DNA of 61,019 bases from Deltaproteobacteria bacterium (GCA_003194495.1 PQXE01000005.1:1-61019), one strand, 5' to 3'; shown: positions 23,894-34,193, counted from the stretch's first letter. Program-made: numbers and translations. Notes: generated by a model from the letters alone, not told the origin.

Positions 23894-25738
23894 TTATTCT
23901 TCCTGGCCCTTGTCTTCCTCAGAACGAGTACGATTGTGCTGTTGTACTAATTCTTCCTGAAGCAGGCTGCCCAAAGTAGTACCGGCAGACCTGTTGACGT
24001 CGCTGTACTCATCAAAACGTGAACGCTCTTCATCTTCAGATATCCGTTTAACAGAGAGCCCTATACGCCTCTCCAGAGGGGCTACATGGATGACCTTGGC
24101 ACTGATTTCATCTCCTACCTGAAACATTCCAACCGGTGTCTTGATCTTGCCGGGTCCCAACTCAGAAACGTGAATCAAGCCCTCCACTCCCTCTTCAAGC
24201 TCAACAAATACCCCAAAATCCGTTACGTTCGTCACCTTTCCGGCAACCTGGCTATTGACAGGATATCTCTCCGGAGCCGACTCCCATGGATCAGGATGAA
24301 GCTGTTTAACGCCTAGGGAAAAACGTTCCTTTTCCTTGTCGATATTGAGCACTACGGCCTGGATGGCCTCCCCTTTTTTATAAATCTCATTGGGATGTTT
24401 GATCCTTTTGCTCCAGGAGAGGTCTGAGATATGAACAAGCCCGTCTATGCCTTCCTCAATGCCTATAAACAGACCGAACTCAGTTATATTCTTTACTGCT
24501 CCCTCAATCACCGTACCAATTGGATAGCGATCCTGGACCAGATCCCACGGGTTGGGTTCTATCTGCTTCAGCCCCAGGGATATCCTCTGAACCTTGGAGT
24601 CAACCTTAAGCACAACTGCCTCGACAACATCTCCCACATTAACCATCTGGGATGGATGACGTATACGCTTTGTCCACGACATTTCAGACACATGGATTAG
24701 ACCCTCTACGCCTTCCTCGAGTTCTATAAATACACCGTAATCAGTAAGGCTTACTACCTTGCCGGTCACTCTTTTTTCCACAGGGTACTTCTCTTCCACT
24801 CGCAGCCAAGGATCCTCAGTAAGCTGCTTCATGCCCAAGGAAACCTTTTCACTTTCACGATCAAATGTGAGAATTTTCACTTTAATTGTGTCACCCACAT
24901 TAAAGAGCCTGGAAGGATGTTCTACACGTCCCCATGACATATCGGTGATATGGAGAAGCCCATCGATCCCTCCAAGATCCACAAATACGCCATAATCCGT
25001 GATGTTTTTGACATCTCCTTCTATAACTTGCCCTTCCTCAAGAGAAGCCAGGGTATTAACTCTTTTTCCAGCCATCTCTTTTTCCAGAAGGAACCTGCGG
25101 GAAACCACGACATTCTCTCTGCGGCGATTACACTTCAGAATAGCACATTCTATAGTCTGATTTGCAAGGGCCTCGGGATCACGAACAGGCCTGAGATCGA
25201 TTTGAGAAAAGGGTAGGAAAGCCGTTACTCCGCCCTTGCGGTCACCAATTCGCACAGACAAGCCACCTTTTACCCTGGATGCCACGGTAGCCTTTACTGG
25301 AATTTCTGCTTCAAATGCCTTTGTTATTTCTTCCCATACTTGACGGCGGAGGGCCTTGGAATAGGAAAGCCTTAGCGTTCCCTCGTCAGGGTCCCAACGT
25401 TCAAGCAACACCTCTACAGTATCTCCTGCAGAGACGGTTATCTCTCCTTCTTCATCAAGAAATTCCCGAATCGGGATCAGACCTTCTGACTTATATCCGA
25501 CGTCGATCATAACGGATTCTTTGCCAACGCGTACAACAGTACCTTCGAGGATTTCTCCTTCCTGAAAGGTGCGAAGACTTTGCTCAAAAAGGTCTTTAAA
25601 CTGGCTCATGTCACCGGCTTCCTCCAGCGACATATTTTCTTCTAAAACCTCGGGATCTGTTTGAGAAGTTGCGGCCTCCTGATCAGAGACAGCAGTTGGA
25701 GTTTGTTCCTGAGTTACCTCACTCGCCACTTTTTCCAT
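23894..25738 (-). CDS. rpsA: 30S ribosomal protein S1
   Basis: This 614-residue protein has six S1 RNA-binding repeats between about residues 55 and 560, each with the GxVxxxxxxGxFVxL and GLxHxSxxSW-like signatures (for example GKVVSLTDYGVFIELEEGVEGLIH split over repeats 4-6). The acidic N-terminus (residues 1-50) contacts the ribosome through S2. S1 recruits mRNAs to the 30S subunit. GGAGGA precedes the ATG. It leads the rpsA-sppA-HU operon; cmk, often upstream in other genomes, is absent here. Confidence 0.95.
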   Translation of the reverse strand: MEKVASEVTQEQTPTAVSDQEAATSQTDPEVLEENMSLEEAGDMSQFKDLFEQSLRTFQEGEILEGTVVRVGKESVMIDVGYKSEGLIPIREFLDEEGEITVSAGDTVEVLLERWDPDEGTLRLSYSKALRRQVWEEITKAFEAEIPVKATVASRVKGGLSVRIGDRKGGVTAFLPFSQIDLRPVRDPEALANQTIECAILKCNRRRENVVVSRRFLLEKEMAGKRVNTLASLEEGQVIEGDVKNITDYGVFVDLGGIDGLLHITDMSWGRVEHPSRLFNVGDTIKVKILTFDRESEKVSLGMKQLTEDPWLRVEEKYPVEKRVTGKVVSLTDYGVFIELEEGVEGLIHVSEMSWTKRIRHPSQMVNVGDVVEAVVLKVDSKVQRISLGLKQIEPNPWDLVQDRYPIGTVIEGAVKNITEFGLFIGIEEGIDGLVHISDLSWSKRIKHPNEIYKKGEAIQAVVLNIDKEKERFSLGVKQLHPDPWESAPERYPVNSQVAGKVTNVTDFGVFVELEEGVEGLIHVSELGPGKIKTPVGMFQVGDEISAKVIHVAPLERRIGLSVKRISEDEERSRFDEYSDVNRSAGTTLGSLLQEELVQQHNRTRSEEDKGQEE

Positions 25739-26144
25739 TACCCAATAATCCTCCTAAAAAAACGAATGCTTTCTTATACCAGGACAATCTATAAAGTTCA
25801 ATGGGTATAAAAGCCAATATAAGGTTTACAGAAGACTTGAACTTACTGTCTGTTAATGTCTAATTTGCCTCACTTGTGGAGTTATTAATTTAGAATTAAG
25901 GTATGGGTTCTGAGTTCATCGGGTTCATCGGGTTTGTTGGGTTCATTGGGTTTATTGGGTTTGTGGGGCACAGAAAAGATGAACTGTTGATTCGTGAGAA
26001 TGAAACGAGGGGAGCATATGTCATACCCCCCACTAAATTTGAGGATATTGAGGCATGGCAGTTAGCACGAGAGGTAGTTCGCAAAAACAATCAACAATCA
26101 ACAATCAACAATCAACAATCAACAATCATAAATCCAACAAGGTA
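25739..26144. other. Intergenic region with NP(T/M)NP-type repeats and S23-gene fragment
   Basis: 25913-25970 is a tandem GGGTTCATT/GGGTTTGTT-type repeat. 26035-26090 encodes KFEDIEAWQLAREVVRKN, the N-terminus of an S23-like four-helix-bundle protein, which breaks off into AACAATC heptamers at 26087-26131. The rpsA promoter should lie in 25739-25860. No complete gene is present. Confidence 0.6.
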
Positions 26145-26837
26145 TTGCCGTCAGCCCGAGAGCTTCCTTTTGCTGTATGCCTTGTAAGCGGAGGTCTTGA
26201 TAGCTGTGTTGCTGCTGCTATTGCTACACGCAATTGCCGCTCGGCCTTTCTTCATGTAAATTACGGCCAGCTTACCGAAGAGCGGGAATTCCTGGCCTTT
26301 GATGCAATAGCTGATCATTATGGAGTTAAGGATCGCTTGAAGGTCGATATGTCCTATCTTAAGTCAATAGGTGGTTCCGCCCTTACAGACCCGGCAATAC
26401 CAGTACCGGAAGAGTCCCTTGGGGAATCAGGAATCCCGGTAACATATGTCCCTTTCAGGAATACCCATCTGCTGGCCGTGGCAGTCTCATGGGCAGAGGT
26501 GCTTGGAGCCGGATACATATACATAGGGGCCACGGAAGTGGATAGCTCTGGTTACCCGGACTGCAGGAAATCTTACTTTGATGCCTGCCAATTGCTCATA
26601 AAGGAAGGGACACTGCCTGAAACGAAGATTGAAATCATAACTCCATTAATCGATTATAATAAGGAAATGGTGGTAAAAGAGGGTCTGGCTCTAAAGGCCC
26701 CTCTGCACCTCACTTGGTCATGTTATCAAAATCAAGATGTGGCATGTGGGAAATGCGATTCCTGCCTTCTGCGACTCAAGGGCTTTGCCGCAACAGGAGT
26801 ACCGGACCCTATACGATATGCTGATATAACCGTTTGA
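26145..26837 (+). CDS. queC: 7-cyano-7-deazaguanine synthase QueC
   Basis: QueC converts 7-carboxy-7-deazaguanine to preQ0, using ATP and ammonia, for queuosine synthesis. Visible are the PP-loop VSGGLDSC, LHVNYGQ, VPFRNT and the zinc-binding CYQNQDVACGKCDSC near the C-terminus. The domain is complete. The start is uncertain: TTG 26145 gives about 13 residues before the PP-loop motif. The ATG at 26055 would prefix some 30 residues encoded by AACAATC repeats and S23 remnant DNA. Repeat expansion seems to have replaced the original 5' end. The queH gene of the same pathway is at 1.8 kb. Confidence 0.9.
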   Translation: MPSARELPFAVCLVSGGLDSCVAAAIATRNCRSAFLHVNYGQLTEEREFLAFDAIADHYGVKDRLKVDMSYLKSIGGSALTDPAIPVPEESLGESGIPVTYVPFRNTHLLAVAVSWAEVLGAGYIYIGATEVDSSGYPDCRKSYFDACQLLIKEGTLPETKIEIITPLIDYNKEMVVKEGLALKAPLHLTWSCYQNQDVACGKCDSCLLRLKGFAATGVPDPIRYADITV

Positions 26838-26850
26838 GGATTCAGATTCC

Positions 26851-26891
26851 CAACAAACCCAACAAACCCAATGAACCCAACAAACCCAACA
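26851..26891. repeat. AACAAACCC/AATGAACCC tandem repeat
   Basis: Copies of a 9-base unit (CAACAAACC and variants) run from the queC stop into the first codons of the YkgJ-like gene (NPTNPT). The inverse orientation of the same repeat is at 25913-25970 and 32862-32888. Confidence 0.7.
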
Positions 26892-27278
26892 AAACACCAC
26901 GAGGTCTTTTCCTGTAAACTTTGCGGCCACTGTTGCCATGGAGAGAGCACTGTCTCCCTGTCTCAGACGGAACAGAAGGCCATAGCGTCCTTTCTGGATC
27001 TTGATCCGGCCGACTTTCTCCGGGAATTTTGCGTGAAGAAAGGTAACAGGGTAGAAATGAAAATTGTTGATGGCCATTGTATCTTTTATGGCGATGATGG
27101 ATTTTGCAAAATTCACGAGGTCAAGCCCTTTCAATGCAGGAGATGGCCTCTTCACCCGAGTATACTCGGAGATCAGAAGGCATGGGATGCTATAAAGGCC
27201 GACTGTCCGGGATTTGATGAGGAGGCAAGCTACGAGGATGTCTGTGAGCTTGTCAGGAGAGTAAATAATGGATATTGA
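26871..27278 (+). CDS. YkgJ-family cysteine-cluster protein
   Basis: This 135-residue protein has the Cys pattern CKLCGHCCHG near the N-terminus and CIFYGDDGFCKIHEVKPFQCRRWPLHP in the middle (written here as a pattern of CxFx6CxIHxxKPxxCRxxP). It is typical of the YkgJ/UPF0153 metal- or Fe-S-binding family of unknown function. The first residues MNPTNPTKH come from a tandem repeat and no ribosome-binding site is obvious, so the true start may have been lost or altered. It overlaps the next gene by 11 bases and follows queC closely. Confidence 0.85.
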   Translation: MNPTNPTKHHEVFSCKLCGHCCHGESTVSLSQTEQKAIASFLDLDPADFLREFCVKKGNRVEMKIVDGHCIFYGDDGFCKIHEVKPFQCRRWPLHPSILGDQKAWDAIKADCPGFDEEASYEDVCELVRRVNNGY

Positions 27279-28095
27279 AAGCGTCAAACAACATACGTTT
27301 GTATGCTGCCCCTTTGATTTACTGGTAAATAAGCACCTTCCCAGACTACTGAAAGAACACATTAACCCCGAAATAGGACTAAACTGTGAAATCCTGGACC
27401 GATTTCAACAGCCCAAATTTAAAAAAATAGCAAATATTCTTAAAAAAGAGGACCTGATCTGTACTATTCATGCGCCCTATTCAGACCTTTCCCTGGGGGC
27501 GATAGATCGAAAAGTCCGCAGGATCTCTGTAGAGAGGATAAAAAAATCATTGGATCTTGCGTCTCTGTTTGAAGCAAGGTCTGTAGTATGCCATACCGGC
27601 TTCGACCACAGACACTACTTTAACCTAGAAGATCTTTGGATAAAAAATGCCATAGAATCTATGACTATTCTTTTGGAGTATGCATCTCCATTGAATATTC
27701 CCCTGATGCTCGAAAATGTGTATGAGTTAGATACGGGAATACATAAAGAAATCTTCAGCGGAATTAAATCACCGTTTCTCGGATTCTGTCTGGACTTCGG
27801 CCACCAGAATGTATTTTCAAAAACCAGTCTGGACAGATGGCTGAAAGACCTGGGAGACCGACTGGGTCAGCTCCATCTCCACGATAACATGGGAGTGCAT
27901 GACGATCACCTCGCTATTGGAGAAGGAGTTCTTGATTTTGACAGCCTTTTCTCGTGGCTTTACGCTCAGGGGAAAACTCCCATCCTGACCCTTGAACCAC
28001 ATGAAGAAGAGGCTATAATACCCACATTGGAGGGACTCGGCGGACTGCTTAGCACTTATCCGATAATACCGGATTATGGGCCTGGGAAAAAATAA
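27268..28095 (+). CDS. Sugar-phosphate isomerase/epimerase-like TIM-barrel protein
   Basis: This 275-residue protein belongs to the AP endonuclease 2/xylose-isomerase-like TIM-barrel superfamily. Metal ligands are likely in TIHAPYSDL, VVCHTGFD, PLMLENV (Glu), FCLDFGHQN and LHLHDNMG, with a final LEPHEEE. These proteins isomerise or epimerise small sugars, but the substrate cannot be read. ATG 27268 has AGGAGAG upstream and overlaps the YkgJ-like stop by 11 bases, so the pair is co-translated. Confidence 0.82.
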   Translation: MDIESVKQHTFVCCPFDLLVNKHLPRLLKEHINPEIGLNCEILDRFQQPKFKKIANILKKEDLICTIHAPYSDLSLGAIDRKVRRISVERIKKSLDLASLFEARSVVCHTGFDHRHYFNLEDLWIKNAIESMTILLEYASPLNIPLMLENVYELDTGIHKEIFSGIKSPFLGFCLDFGHQNVFSKTSLDRWLKDLGDRLGQLHLHDNMGVHDDHLAIGEGVLDFDSLFSWLYAQGKTPILTLEPHEEEAIIPTLEGLGGLLSTYPIIPDYGPGKK

Positions 28096-28166
28096 CTTGG
28101 CATTTTTGATCAACTCTCGTCTGATTACATTGCAAAAAGTCCTGAAACAGAATTCCGCCAGGAATG

Positions 28167-28529
28167 CTATGGAACCGACCTAAGCCGTTTCACTATGGTG
28201 TTAATCTTGTCCTTGGCACTGAGACTGAGATTGTCGAATTGTACTCCTATGCCCTGCTTCTGGTTCTCAGAAGGCACACTTCGGCTCCAAGCCACTTTGG
28301 CCTTTACATGGATTGGGTAATCACACTCAGGTAGCAGAAACTCCAAGCTCAACCGGGTTCCTGGTTTAAGTGGTTTTGTAGTTGCTATGAACATTCCACC
28401 ATTACTGATGTTATCAGCAAAGTCTGTAAAAAAGCTGTCTGTAGTGTGATAATTTATCTGAATGACTGTTGATATCCTGGTTGATATCCTGGATGTTTTA
28501 TGTCCGTCCTGTGAAGTTTCTTTTTTCAT
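28167..28529 (-). CDS. PilZ-domain protein
   Basis: This 120-residue PilZ protein has the core [26 protein letters not shown], which matches the D/N-x-S-x-x-G part of the cyclic-di-GMP site. The upstream RxxxR motif is less clear ([10 protein letters not shown] may supply it), so nucleotide binding is likely but not certain. It resembles the TIGR02266 type common in Desulfobacterota and Myxococcota. It stands alone and is divergent from rpmB. Confidence 0.85.
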   Translation of the reverse strand: MKKETSQDGHKTSRISTRISTVIQINYHTTDSFFTDFADNISNGGMFIATTKPLKPGTRLSLEFLLPECDYPIHVKAKVAWSRSVPSENQKQGIGVQFDNLSLSAKDKINTIVKRLRSVP

Positions 28530-28627
28530 ACTGTTCCTCCGATAAACCTTGCGGTAATCCCTATGCCGAGTTATATATCCCCCACTTTTTTGACCAACGG
28601 ATATCTTTAGAAGAGAGGAATTTGAAA

Positions 28628-28840
28628 ATGTCTAAGGTATGTGAAATATGTGGTAAACGCCCAACCACCGGTTGCAACGTAAGTCACGCAAACAATCATA
28701 CTCGCAGACGCTGGCTGCCAAATTTGCAAAGGGTCTGGGCGGTTGTAAACGGACGGACAAAGCACATTCGTGTCTGCACCCGCTGTATTCGCTCCGGCAA
28801 AATAATCAAGCCATCCTATAGTACCGGTCAGATGACTTGA
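28628..28840 (+). CDS. rpmB: 50S ribosomal protein L28
   Basis: This 70-residue L28 begins [27 protein letters not shown] (motif start at residues 1-10) and keeps four cysteines, CxxC near the N-terminus and CTRC at about 55-58. It is therefore the zinc-binding (C+) paralogue type. ATG 28628 is preceded by AGAGAGGAA. A longer frame upstream is not coding. L28 stabilises the ribosome near the E site. Confidence 0.94.
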   Translation: MSKVCEICGKRPTTGCNVSHANNHTRRRWLPNLQRVWAVVNGRTKHIRVCTRCIRSGKIIKPSYSTGQMT

Positions 28841-28992
28841 TACTCAAATGTCACAAAAAATATCGTATTAAGGCAAGTTAATATCGATATCAGGTATCAA
28901 TTCATGTGTCCCGCACTATAATTAGATCGAATTTAGGAATTAAAATCAAGACACATTAAATCCCTCAATCCCTCCTCTTAAATTGAGCTGGT

Positions 28993-31134
28993 TTATCCAG
29001 GTGAAATGCGCTCTACCAGGTTTACACCCTCAAGCCTCCTTATGCTGGAGAGGATTTTTCTCAGTTGCGTCCGGTCTTTCACATCCACGACAAAGTCGAG
29101 AATGGCAGCATAATCCAGAGTAGTGCTAACCTTTGCCTCCAGAATATTTGCTTCTCCGGCACTTATTTCATTACTGACTGCCGCCAACATGCCCTTTTGG
29201 TCGGCTGTACTGACTCGAATCTTGGCAGGATAGGTAGCTTTATCAACATCAGCCCATGTAACCTCAATACGTCTGTCCGGATCTAGGTTATGGATATTGG
29301 AACAATCTTCTCTGTGAATCGTAACTCCTCTTCCCCTTGTTATATATCCTACAACTTCATCTCCCGGTATCGGTGTGCAGCACTTGCCCAAATGGATCAA
29401 GATATCATCAAGACCATGAATTAAGATGCCTTGCTGCTCTGCCTTTTCGGTAAATTTTTTTACCCTTGATTCCTTCTTTTCCGGTTCCTGTTCTTCAGGC
29501 TCACCTGCCCGCAGCTTTCTGATTATCTGGGAAGGGGCGACTTTGCCGTATCCGGCTGCGATCAGCATATCCTCAGGGGTTTTGAATGACAGCGCCTCGG
29601 CAACTTCAGTACCTTTGGTTTTCATGAAATCGTTGAAGTCCAGCCGGTGCCTCTTGAATTCCCTGGCACAAAGATCCTTTCCCAATGCAAGGCTTTTGTC
29701 CCTCTCTTCGATCTTAATCCACTGACGAATTCTGGCCCTGGCACGGCTGGTCTTGGCAAGTTTAAGCCAATCCCTATTGGGAAAGTGCTTATTGGATGTA
29801 ATTATCTCTACTGTTTCCCCATTATGGAATTGATATTTTAAAGGCACTATTCGGCCGTTTACCTTGGCCCCTGCACAATGGTTACCTACCTCGGTATGAA
29901 TCGCATAAGCAAAGTCTATTGGGGTGGCCCCCCGGGGGAACTCCCTGACCTCTCCTCTTGGAGTAAACACGTATACTTCGTTGGGGAAGAGATCCATCTT
30001 CACCGACTCAATAAATTCCCTTGGATCATCCAGTTCCTTTTGCCATTCCGTGAGTTCAAAAAGCCAGTCGAACTGGTGTTCTTTTTCCTTGCTAAGTATC
30101 GTTCCCTCTTTGTACAGCCAGTGTGCGGCAATGCCTTCATTCGCCACCATATCCATCTCCCCGGTGCGGATCTGGATCTCCATTCTTTCTCCGTGGGGAC
30201 CGATAACAGTTGTGTGGAGGGACTGATACATGTTGGCCTTTGGAAGACTGATGTAGTCCTTGAAACGTCCAGGAATCGGCTTCCAAAGCGAGTGAACAAT
30301 CCCCAGGGCCTCATAGCACTCCTTGGTGCTTTTCATAATGATCCTGAAAGCGATCAGATCATAGACCTCTTCAAGGGGTACTTTTCTTGTACGCATCTTC
30401 CGGAAGATACTGTAAAGGTGCTTGGGTCTTCCAAGGACTTTGCTTGAAAGACCGAAATCAGCCATCTTTTTTGCTATGAGGTCCTTTACTTCATCCACGT
30501 AAGCCTTTCTCTTACCCAGGCGGGCCTCCACTTCCTTGCGAAGCCCTTGGTATTCTTCAGGATAGATGTATAGAAAGGCCAGGTCCTCAAGTTCGCTTTT
30601 GATCCAGCCGATCCCAAGGCGACTTGCCAGAGGGGCATAGATATCCAGGGTCTCTCTGGCGATCTTGACCCTTTTGTTATCCTTTTGATATTCAAGGGTA
30701 CGCATGTTATGGAGCCTGTCAGCAAGCTTCACCAGCAGGACCCGGATGTCCTTCGACATGGCAAGGATCATCTTGCGTGTGTTTTCAGCCTGTTTTTGGA
30801 TCTGGCTCTCGAACCGGATTCTGCTGAGCTTTGTAACCCCATCCACGATCTGGGCCACGTCTTTGCCGAACATCTCCTCCAGTTCTTCCACGGAAGCGAG
30901 GGTGTCCTCTACCGTATCATGCAGGAGACCAGCAGCTATACTGGCCGGGTCCAGATGCAAGTGTGTCAGAATATGGGCCGTTGCCAGGGGATGCGAGAGA
31001 TAGGGTTCGCCGGAAAGCCTTGTCTGTCCCGCATGGACCTTGGCGGAGTATATGTAGGCCTTTTCTACCAGACTGGTGTCTGTATCCGGGAGGTAGGAAT
31101 GTATCCCGTCAAGTATGTCGTTGAGACGGATCAC
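28993..31134 (-). CDS. rsh: Bifunctional (p)ppGpp synthase/hydrolase (RelA/SpoT homologue)
   Basis: This 713-residue enzyme controls the stringent alarmone. The HD hydrolase domain is intact ([21 protein letters not shown], then [10 protein letters not shown]). The synthetase domain has YDLIAFRII and [18 protein letters not shown] ([24 protein letters not shown]), helical/zinc-finger ([19 protein letters not shown]) and C-terminal ACT domains follow. GTG 31134 overlaps the proS stop (GTGA), so it is translationally coupled behind proS. It is expected to be the organism's main Rsh enzyme. Confidence 0.95.
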   Translation of the reverse strand: MIRLNDILDGIHSYLPDTDTSLVEKAYIYSAKVHAGQTRLSGEPYLSHPLATAHILTHLHLDPASIAAGLLHDTVEDTLASVEELEEMFGKDVAQIVDGVTKLSRIRFESQIQKQAENTRKMILAMSKDIRVLLVKLADRLHNMRTLEYQKDNKRVKIARETLDIYAPLASRLGIGWIKSELEDLAFLYIYPEEYQGLRKEVEARLGKRKAYVDEVKDLIAKKMADFGLSSKVLGRPKHLYSIFRKMRTRKVPLEEVYDLIAFRIIMKSTKECYEALGIVHSLWKPIPGRFKDYISLPKANMYQSLHTTVIGPHGERMEIQIRTGEMDMVANEGIAAHWLYKEGTILSKEKEHQFDWLFELTEWQKELDDPREFIESVKMDLFPNEVYVFTPRGEVREFPRGATPIDFAYAIHTEVGNHCAGAKVNGRIVPLKYQFHNGETVEIITSNKHFPNRDWLKLAKTSRARARIRQWIKIEERDKSLALGKDLCAREFKRHRLDFNDFMKTKGTEVAEALSFKTPEDMLIAAGYGKVAPSQIIRKLRAGEPEEQEPEKKESRVKKFTEKAEQQGILIHGLDDILIHLGKCCTPIPGDEVVGYITRGRGVTIHREDCSNIHNLDPDRRIEVTWADVDKATYPAKIRVSTADQKGMLAAVSNEISAGEANILEAKVSTTLDYAAILDFVVDVKDRTQLRKILSSIRRLEGVNLVERISPG

Positions 31135-32840
31135 CGGAGTATTTCAACGGCCTTTTTAACGGCTTGGTCCTTTTTTACTGAGATAGTCTCGCCTGTAGCG
31201 CGATTTTTGATTTCCACCTCATCTTTTTCTTTAAGTCGCTTGCCCACAACAATTCTTAAGGGAATCCCCAACAAGTCCGCATCTTTGAATTTTACACCCG
31301 GACGCTCCTTGCGGTCATCGAGTAGGACATCCACACCTTGGGCCATCAATCCTTTGTAGATATCTTCAGCAGTCTCTGACATCATAGTATCTTTGACGTT
31401 AAGCAGGGAGATTATTACCTCAAATGGAGCGATTGGTATTGGAAAGATAATACCGTTTTCATCGTAATTTTGCTCTATGGCCGCTGCTACTGTTCGTCCT
31501 ACGCCGATACCGTAACACCCCATGACGGCGAGCTGTTTCTTTCCATCAGCGTCCAGGAATGTAGCACCCAGGGCCTCACTGTATTTGGTCCCGAGTTTGA
31601 AAATGTGCCCGACCTCTATGCCGCGTTTAAGTTCTATCTTCCCTTTACACCTGGGACAGGGATCTCCTTCAGTAATGACCCTGATGTCGGCAAATTCCGG
31701 CATGGAAACATCCCTGTCCCAGTTTACCCCGGTAAAGTGGGCGTCAGGTTCATTTGCGCCTGTCACGAAATTTTTGAGTGTGGAAACGTCTTGATCCGCC
31801 ACGACCTTCAAGCCCCCGGAAAGGCCCACCGGCCCTGCAAACCCGACAGGTGCCCCGGTAATACTTCGGACAGTGGCATCGTCGGCAAAACTAAGATCCT
31901 CCACTCTCAAAAGGCGCATAAGTTTCACGTTGTTCATCTCATGGTCGCCTCTTATGAGAGCCGCAACAGGTCTATCATCAGCAATCACTATGAGGGTTTT
32001 GACCAGACGATCGGCAGATACCTTTAGGAACTCAGTCACTTCCTCTACTGAGCGTTTTCCAGGGGTATTAACCTTGGTGATTTGGTGATTTGGTGATTTG
32101 GTGATTTGGTGATTTGGTGACTGAATGACCGGGGCAAGTTCAACATTGGCTGCATAATCACAGGATGTGCAACAGGCTATCTGGTCTTCTCCGGTATCCG
32201 CCATGACCATGAATTCATGGGAGGCATGTCCTCCGATGCTGCCGGTGTCTGCCTCAACAGGCCTGAAATCAAGGCCGCAGCGCTCAAATATTCGGCAATA
32301 TGCCTTGTACATAACCTGATAGGTCTTCTCAAGGGCCTCATCATCCACGTCAAAGCTGTAGGCGTCCTTCATCAGGAATTCTCTACTCCGCATGAGGCCG
32401 AAGCGAGGCCGGATCTCATCTCGAAATTTTGTCTGGATCTGATACAGATTCAGTGGAAGGTCCCGATAGGATCTGACTTCCTTTCGCACAATGTCTGTAA
32501 TTACCTCTTCATGAGTAGGACCGAGGCAACCGGCCCTGCCGTGCCTGTCCTCAAAACGCAGGAGTTCTTTTCCGTAATGTTCCCATCTGCCGCTTTCCTG
32601 CCATAGCTCTGATGGTTGGACAATGGGCAGGAGCACTTCCTGGGCACCGGCACGGTCCATCTCTTCCCTGATTATCTTTTCCACCTTGCGAAGGGATCTC
32701 AGGCCAAGGGGCAGATATGAATAGAGGCCGGAGGCCAATTTTCGAATCATGCCGGCCCTTAGCAACAATTTGTGGGATACGACCTCCGCCTCTGCAGGGA
32801 CCTCTTTTAAGGTAGGTAAAAACAACCTCGAATATCTCAT
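31131..32840 (-). CDS. proS: Prolyl-tRNA synthetase (bacterial type, with editing domain)
   Basis: This 569-residue class II synthetase charges tRNA-Pro. Motif 2 ([21 protein letters not shown], pattern) and motif 3 ([17 protein letters not shown]) are complete. The INS editing domain lies at about 225-385. At about residues 239-257 the protein carries [20 protein letters not shown] sequence encoded by six copies of an 8-bp repeat at 32074-32121. It is in frame and sits at the border of the editing domain, probably a surface loop. rsh overlaps its stop. tRNA-Pro(GGG) lies at 35.6 kb. Confidence 0.94.
   Translation of the reverse strand: MRYSRLFLPTLKEVPAEAEVVSHKLLLRAGMIRKLASGLYSYLPLGLRSLRKVEKIIREEMDRAGAQEVLLPIVQPSELWQESGRWEHYGKELLRFEDRHGRAGCLGPTHEEVITDIVRKEVRSYRDLPLNLYQIQTKFRDEIRPRFGLMRSREFLMKDAYSFDVDDEALEKTYQVMYKAYCRIFERCGLDFRPVEADTGSIGGHASHEFMVMADTGEDQIACCTSCDYAANVELAPVIQSPNHQITKSPNHQITKVNTPGKRSVEEVTEFLKVSADRLVKTLIVIADDRPVAALIRGDHEMNNVKLMRLLRVEDLSFADDATVRSITGAPVGFAGPVGLSGGLKVVADQDVSTLKNFVTGANEPDAHFTGVNWDRDVSMPEFADIRVITEGDPCPRCKGKIELKRGIEVGHIFKLGTKYSEALGATFLDADGKKQLAVMGCYGIGVGRTVAAAIEQNYDENGIIFPIPIAPFEVIISLLNVKDTMMSETAEDIYKGLMAQGVDVLLDDRKERPGVKFKDADLLGIPLRIVVGKRLKEKDEVEIKNRATGETISVKKDQAVKKAVEILR
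32074..32121. repeat. 8-bp tandem repeat (TTGGTGAT)x6 inside proS
   Basis: Five perfect TTGGTGAT units and one TTGGTGAC lie end to end. Six units add 48 bases, keeping the frame. Loss or gain of one unit would shift the proS frame, whereas a change of three units would not. Confidence 0.9.
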
Positions 32841-32961
32841 TATCCTCTGCCTTTCAGTAAAGGGTTCGTTGGGTTCGTGGGTTCAGGGTTACCTTGTTGG
32901 ATTGATGATTGTTGATTGCTCTTGCGACCCCACAAACTCAACAAACCCAGAACCCGCATTG
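32841..32961. repeat. Mixed GGGTTCGT and GATTGTT repeats between ispG and proS
   Basis: 32862-32888 carries GGGTTCGTT-type units. 32895-32920 carries TTGGATTGATGATTGTTGATTG and ends in CTCTTGCGA, the same junction (CGCAAGAGCAATCA in reverse) seen at 34700. No gene is present. Confidence 0.6.
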
Positions 32962-34071
32962 TTACTTGTCTTCGACCTTTTGTCTTTCGATTTCAACCAA
33001 CCGCTCTACCTCTGCCCAAAACGTTTCCAGGAGTTCCTGCTCAGGCACCTTTTTCAAAAGGCGATCTCCTTTGAAGATAAGACCGACTCCCTTTCCGCCG
33101 GCAAGGCCAATATCCGCTTCCCTGGCCTCTCCAGGGCCGTTTACTATGCATCCCATTACAGCCAGCTTTAATGGATACGGAATCCGTTGCGCCCTGCGCT
33201 CCACCTCGGAAGCCAGAGAAAAAAGGTCTATCTCACATCGACCACATGTGGGACATGAAATTATTTCCGGACCTCGCTGCCTTATTTCCAGTGCTCGAAG
33301 GATTTCGTATGCGACATGGATCTCTTCTACCGGATCTCTGGTCAACGAAACCCTCATAGTATCACCTATACCATCTATGAAAAGGACCGCAAGGGCAACA
33401 CTGCTCTTGACTGTTCCAGGGATAAGCCCTCCTGCTTCAGTTACACCAAGATGCAGAGGAAAATCCGTCTCCCAGGACAACTGACGGTAAGCATCCACTG
33501 TATTAAGGACGTCCGAAGATTTTATGGAGATCTTGATAGACTCGCAGCCCATATCAACCACAAGGCCGATATTTCTGATGGCGCTTTCCACTAAGGCTTC
33601 AGGTATGGGACCCCCGAACTTTTTTCTGATGTCCTTTTCAAGGGAGCCTGCATTGACCCCCACCCTCATGGATATTCCGTATTCTTTGACCTTTTCTACT
33701 ACTCGTGCCAGCCTTTCCCGACTTCCAATGTTTCCGGGATTTATCCTTATGCAGTCGGCACCAGCTTCGATAGAGGCCACGGCCAGACGCCAGTCGAAGT
33801 GTATGTCTGCAATAATGGGTATGGAAATCGATTTTTTGATTTCTGAAATCGCCTGAGCGGCTGCAGTATCAGGCACTGCCACCCTTATAATTTCACACCC
33901 GACCTCCTGCAAACGGTGAATCTGTGCAACCGTGCCAGGGACATCTCTTGTATCTGTATTGGTCATAGATTGGACTGCAATGGGGTGTTCGCCTCCAATG
34001 GCCACATCCCCGACATGAATGACACGGGTAGTTTTTCGTGCTTGGACTATGTTAGAAATTTTTTGTTTCAT
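32962..34071 (-). CDS. ispG: 4-hydroxy-3-methylbut-2-enyl diphosphate synthase
   Basis: IspG (GcpE) catalyses the penultimate step of the MEP isoprenoid pathway with a [4Fe-4S] cluster. The 369-residue protein has the TIM-barrel N-half (SMTNTDTRDVPGT, IIADIHFDWRLA) and the cluster cysteines in SCPTCGRCE and CIVNGPGEAREAD near the C-terminus. The length is normal for the short bacterial form. It is transcribed in the same direction as proS-rsh, separated by repeats. Confidence 0.95.
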   Translation of the reverse strand: MKQKISNIVQARKTTRVIHVGDVAIGGEHPIAVQSMTNTDTRDVPGTVAQIHRLQEVGCEIIRVAVPDTAAAQAISEIKKSISIPIIADIHFDWRLAVASIEAGADCIRINPGNIGSRERLARVVEKVKEYGISMRVGVNAGSLEKDIRKKFGGPIPEALVESAIRNIGLVVDMGCESIKISIKSSDVLNTVDAYRQLSWETDFPLHLGVTEAGGLIPGTVKSSVALAVLFIDGIGDTMRVSLTRDPVEEIHVAYEILRALEIRQRGPEIISCPTCGRCEIDLFSLASEVERRAQRIPYPLKLAVMGCIVNGPGEAREADIGLAGGKGVGLIFKGDRLLKKVPEQELLETFWAEVERLVEIERQKVEDK

Positions 34072-34193
34072 AATAATAACATAATAAATCAGTGTTAAAG
34101 ATTGGGCAATGCAGAGGCATAAAGGTTGACATCAAATCCATATATATATAGATAATAAATTAAGGAATTAGGATTCTCTGATTGTGTAGAAAA

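Noticed and set aside
26087..26131. CRISPR-like repeat array
   Set aside because: The units are 7 bp, contiguous and without unique spacers, and no cas genes are near.
28469..28627. N-terminal extension of L28
   Set aside because: L28 starts at MSKVCEICG with a ribosome site; the extension lies over the divergent PilZ gene promoter.
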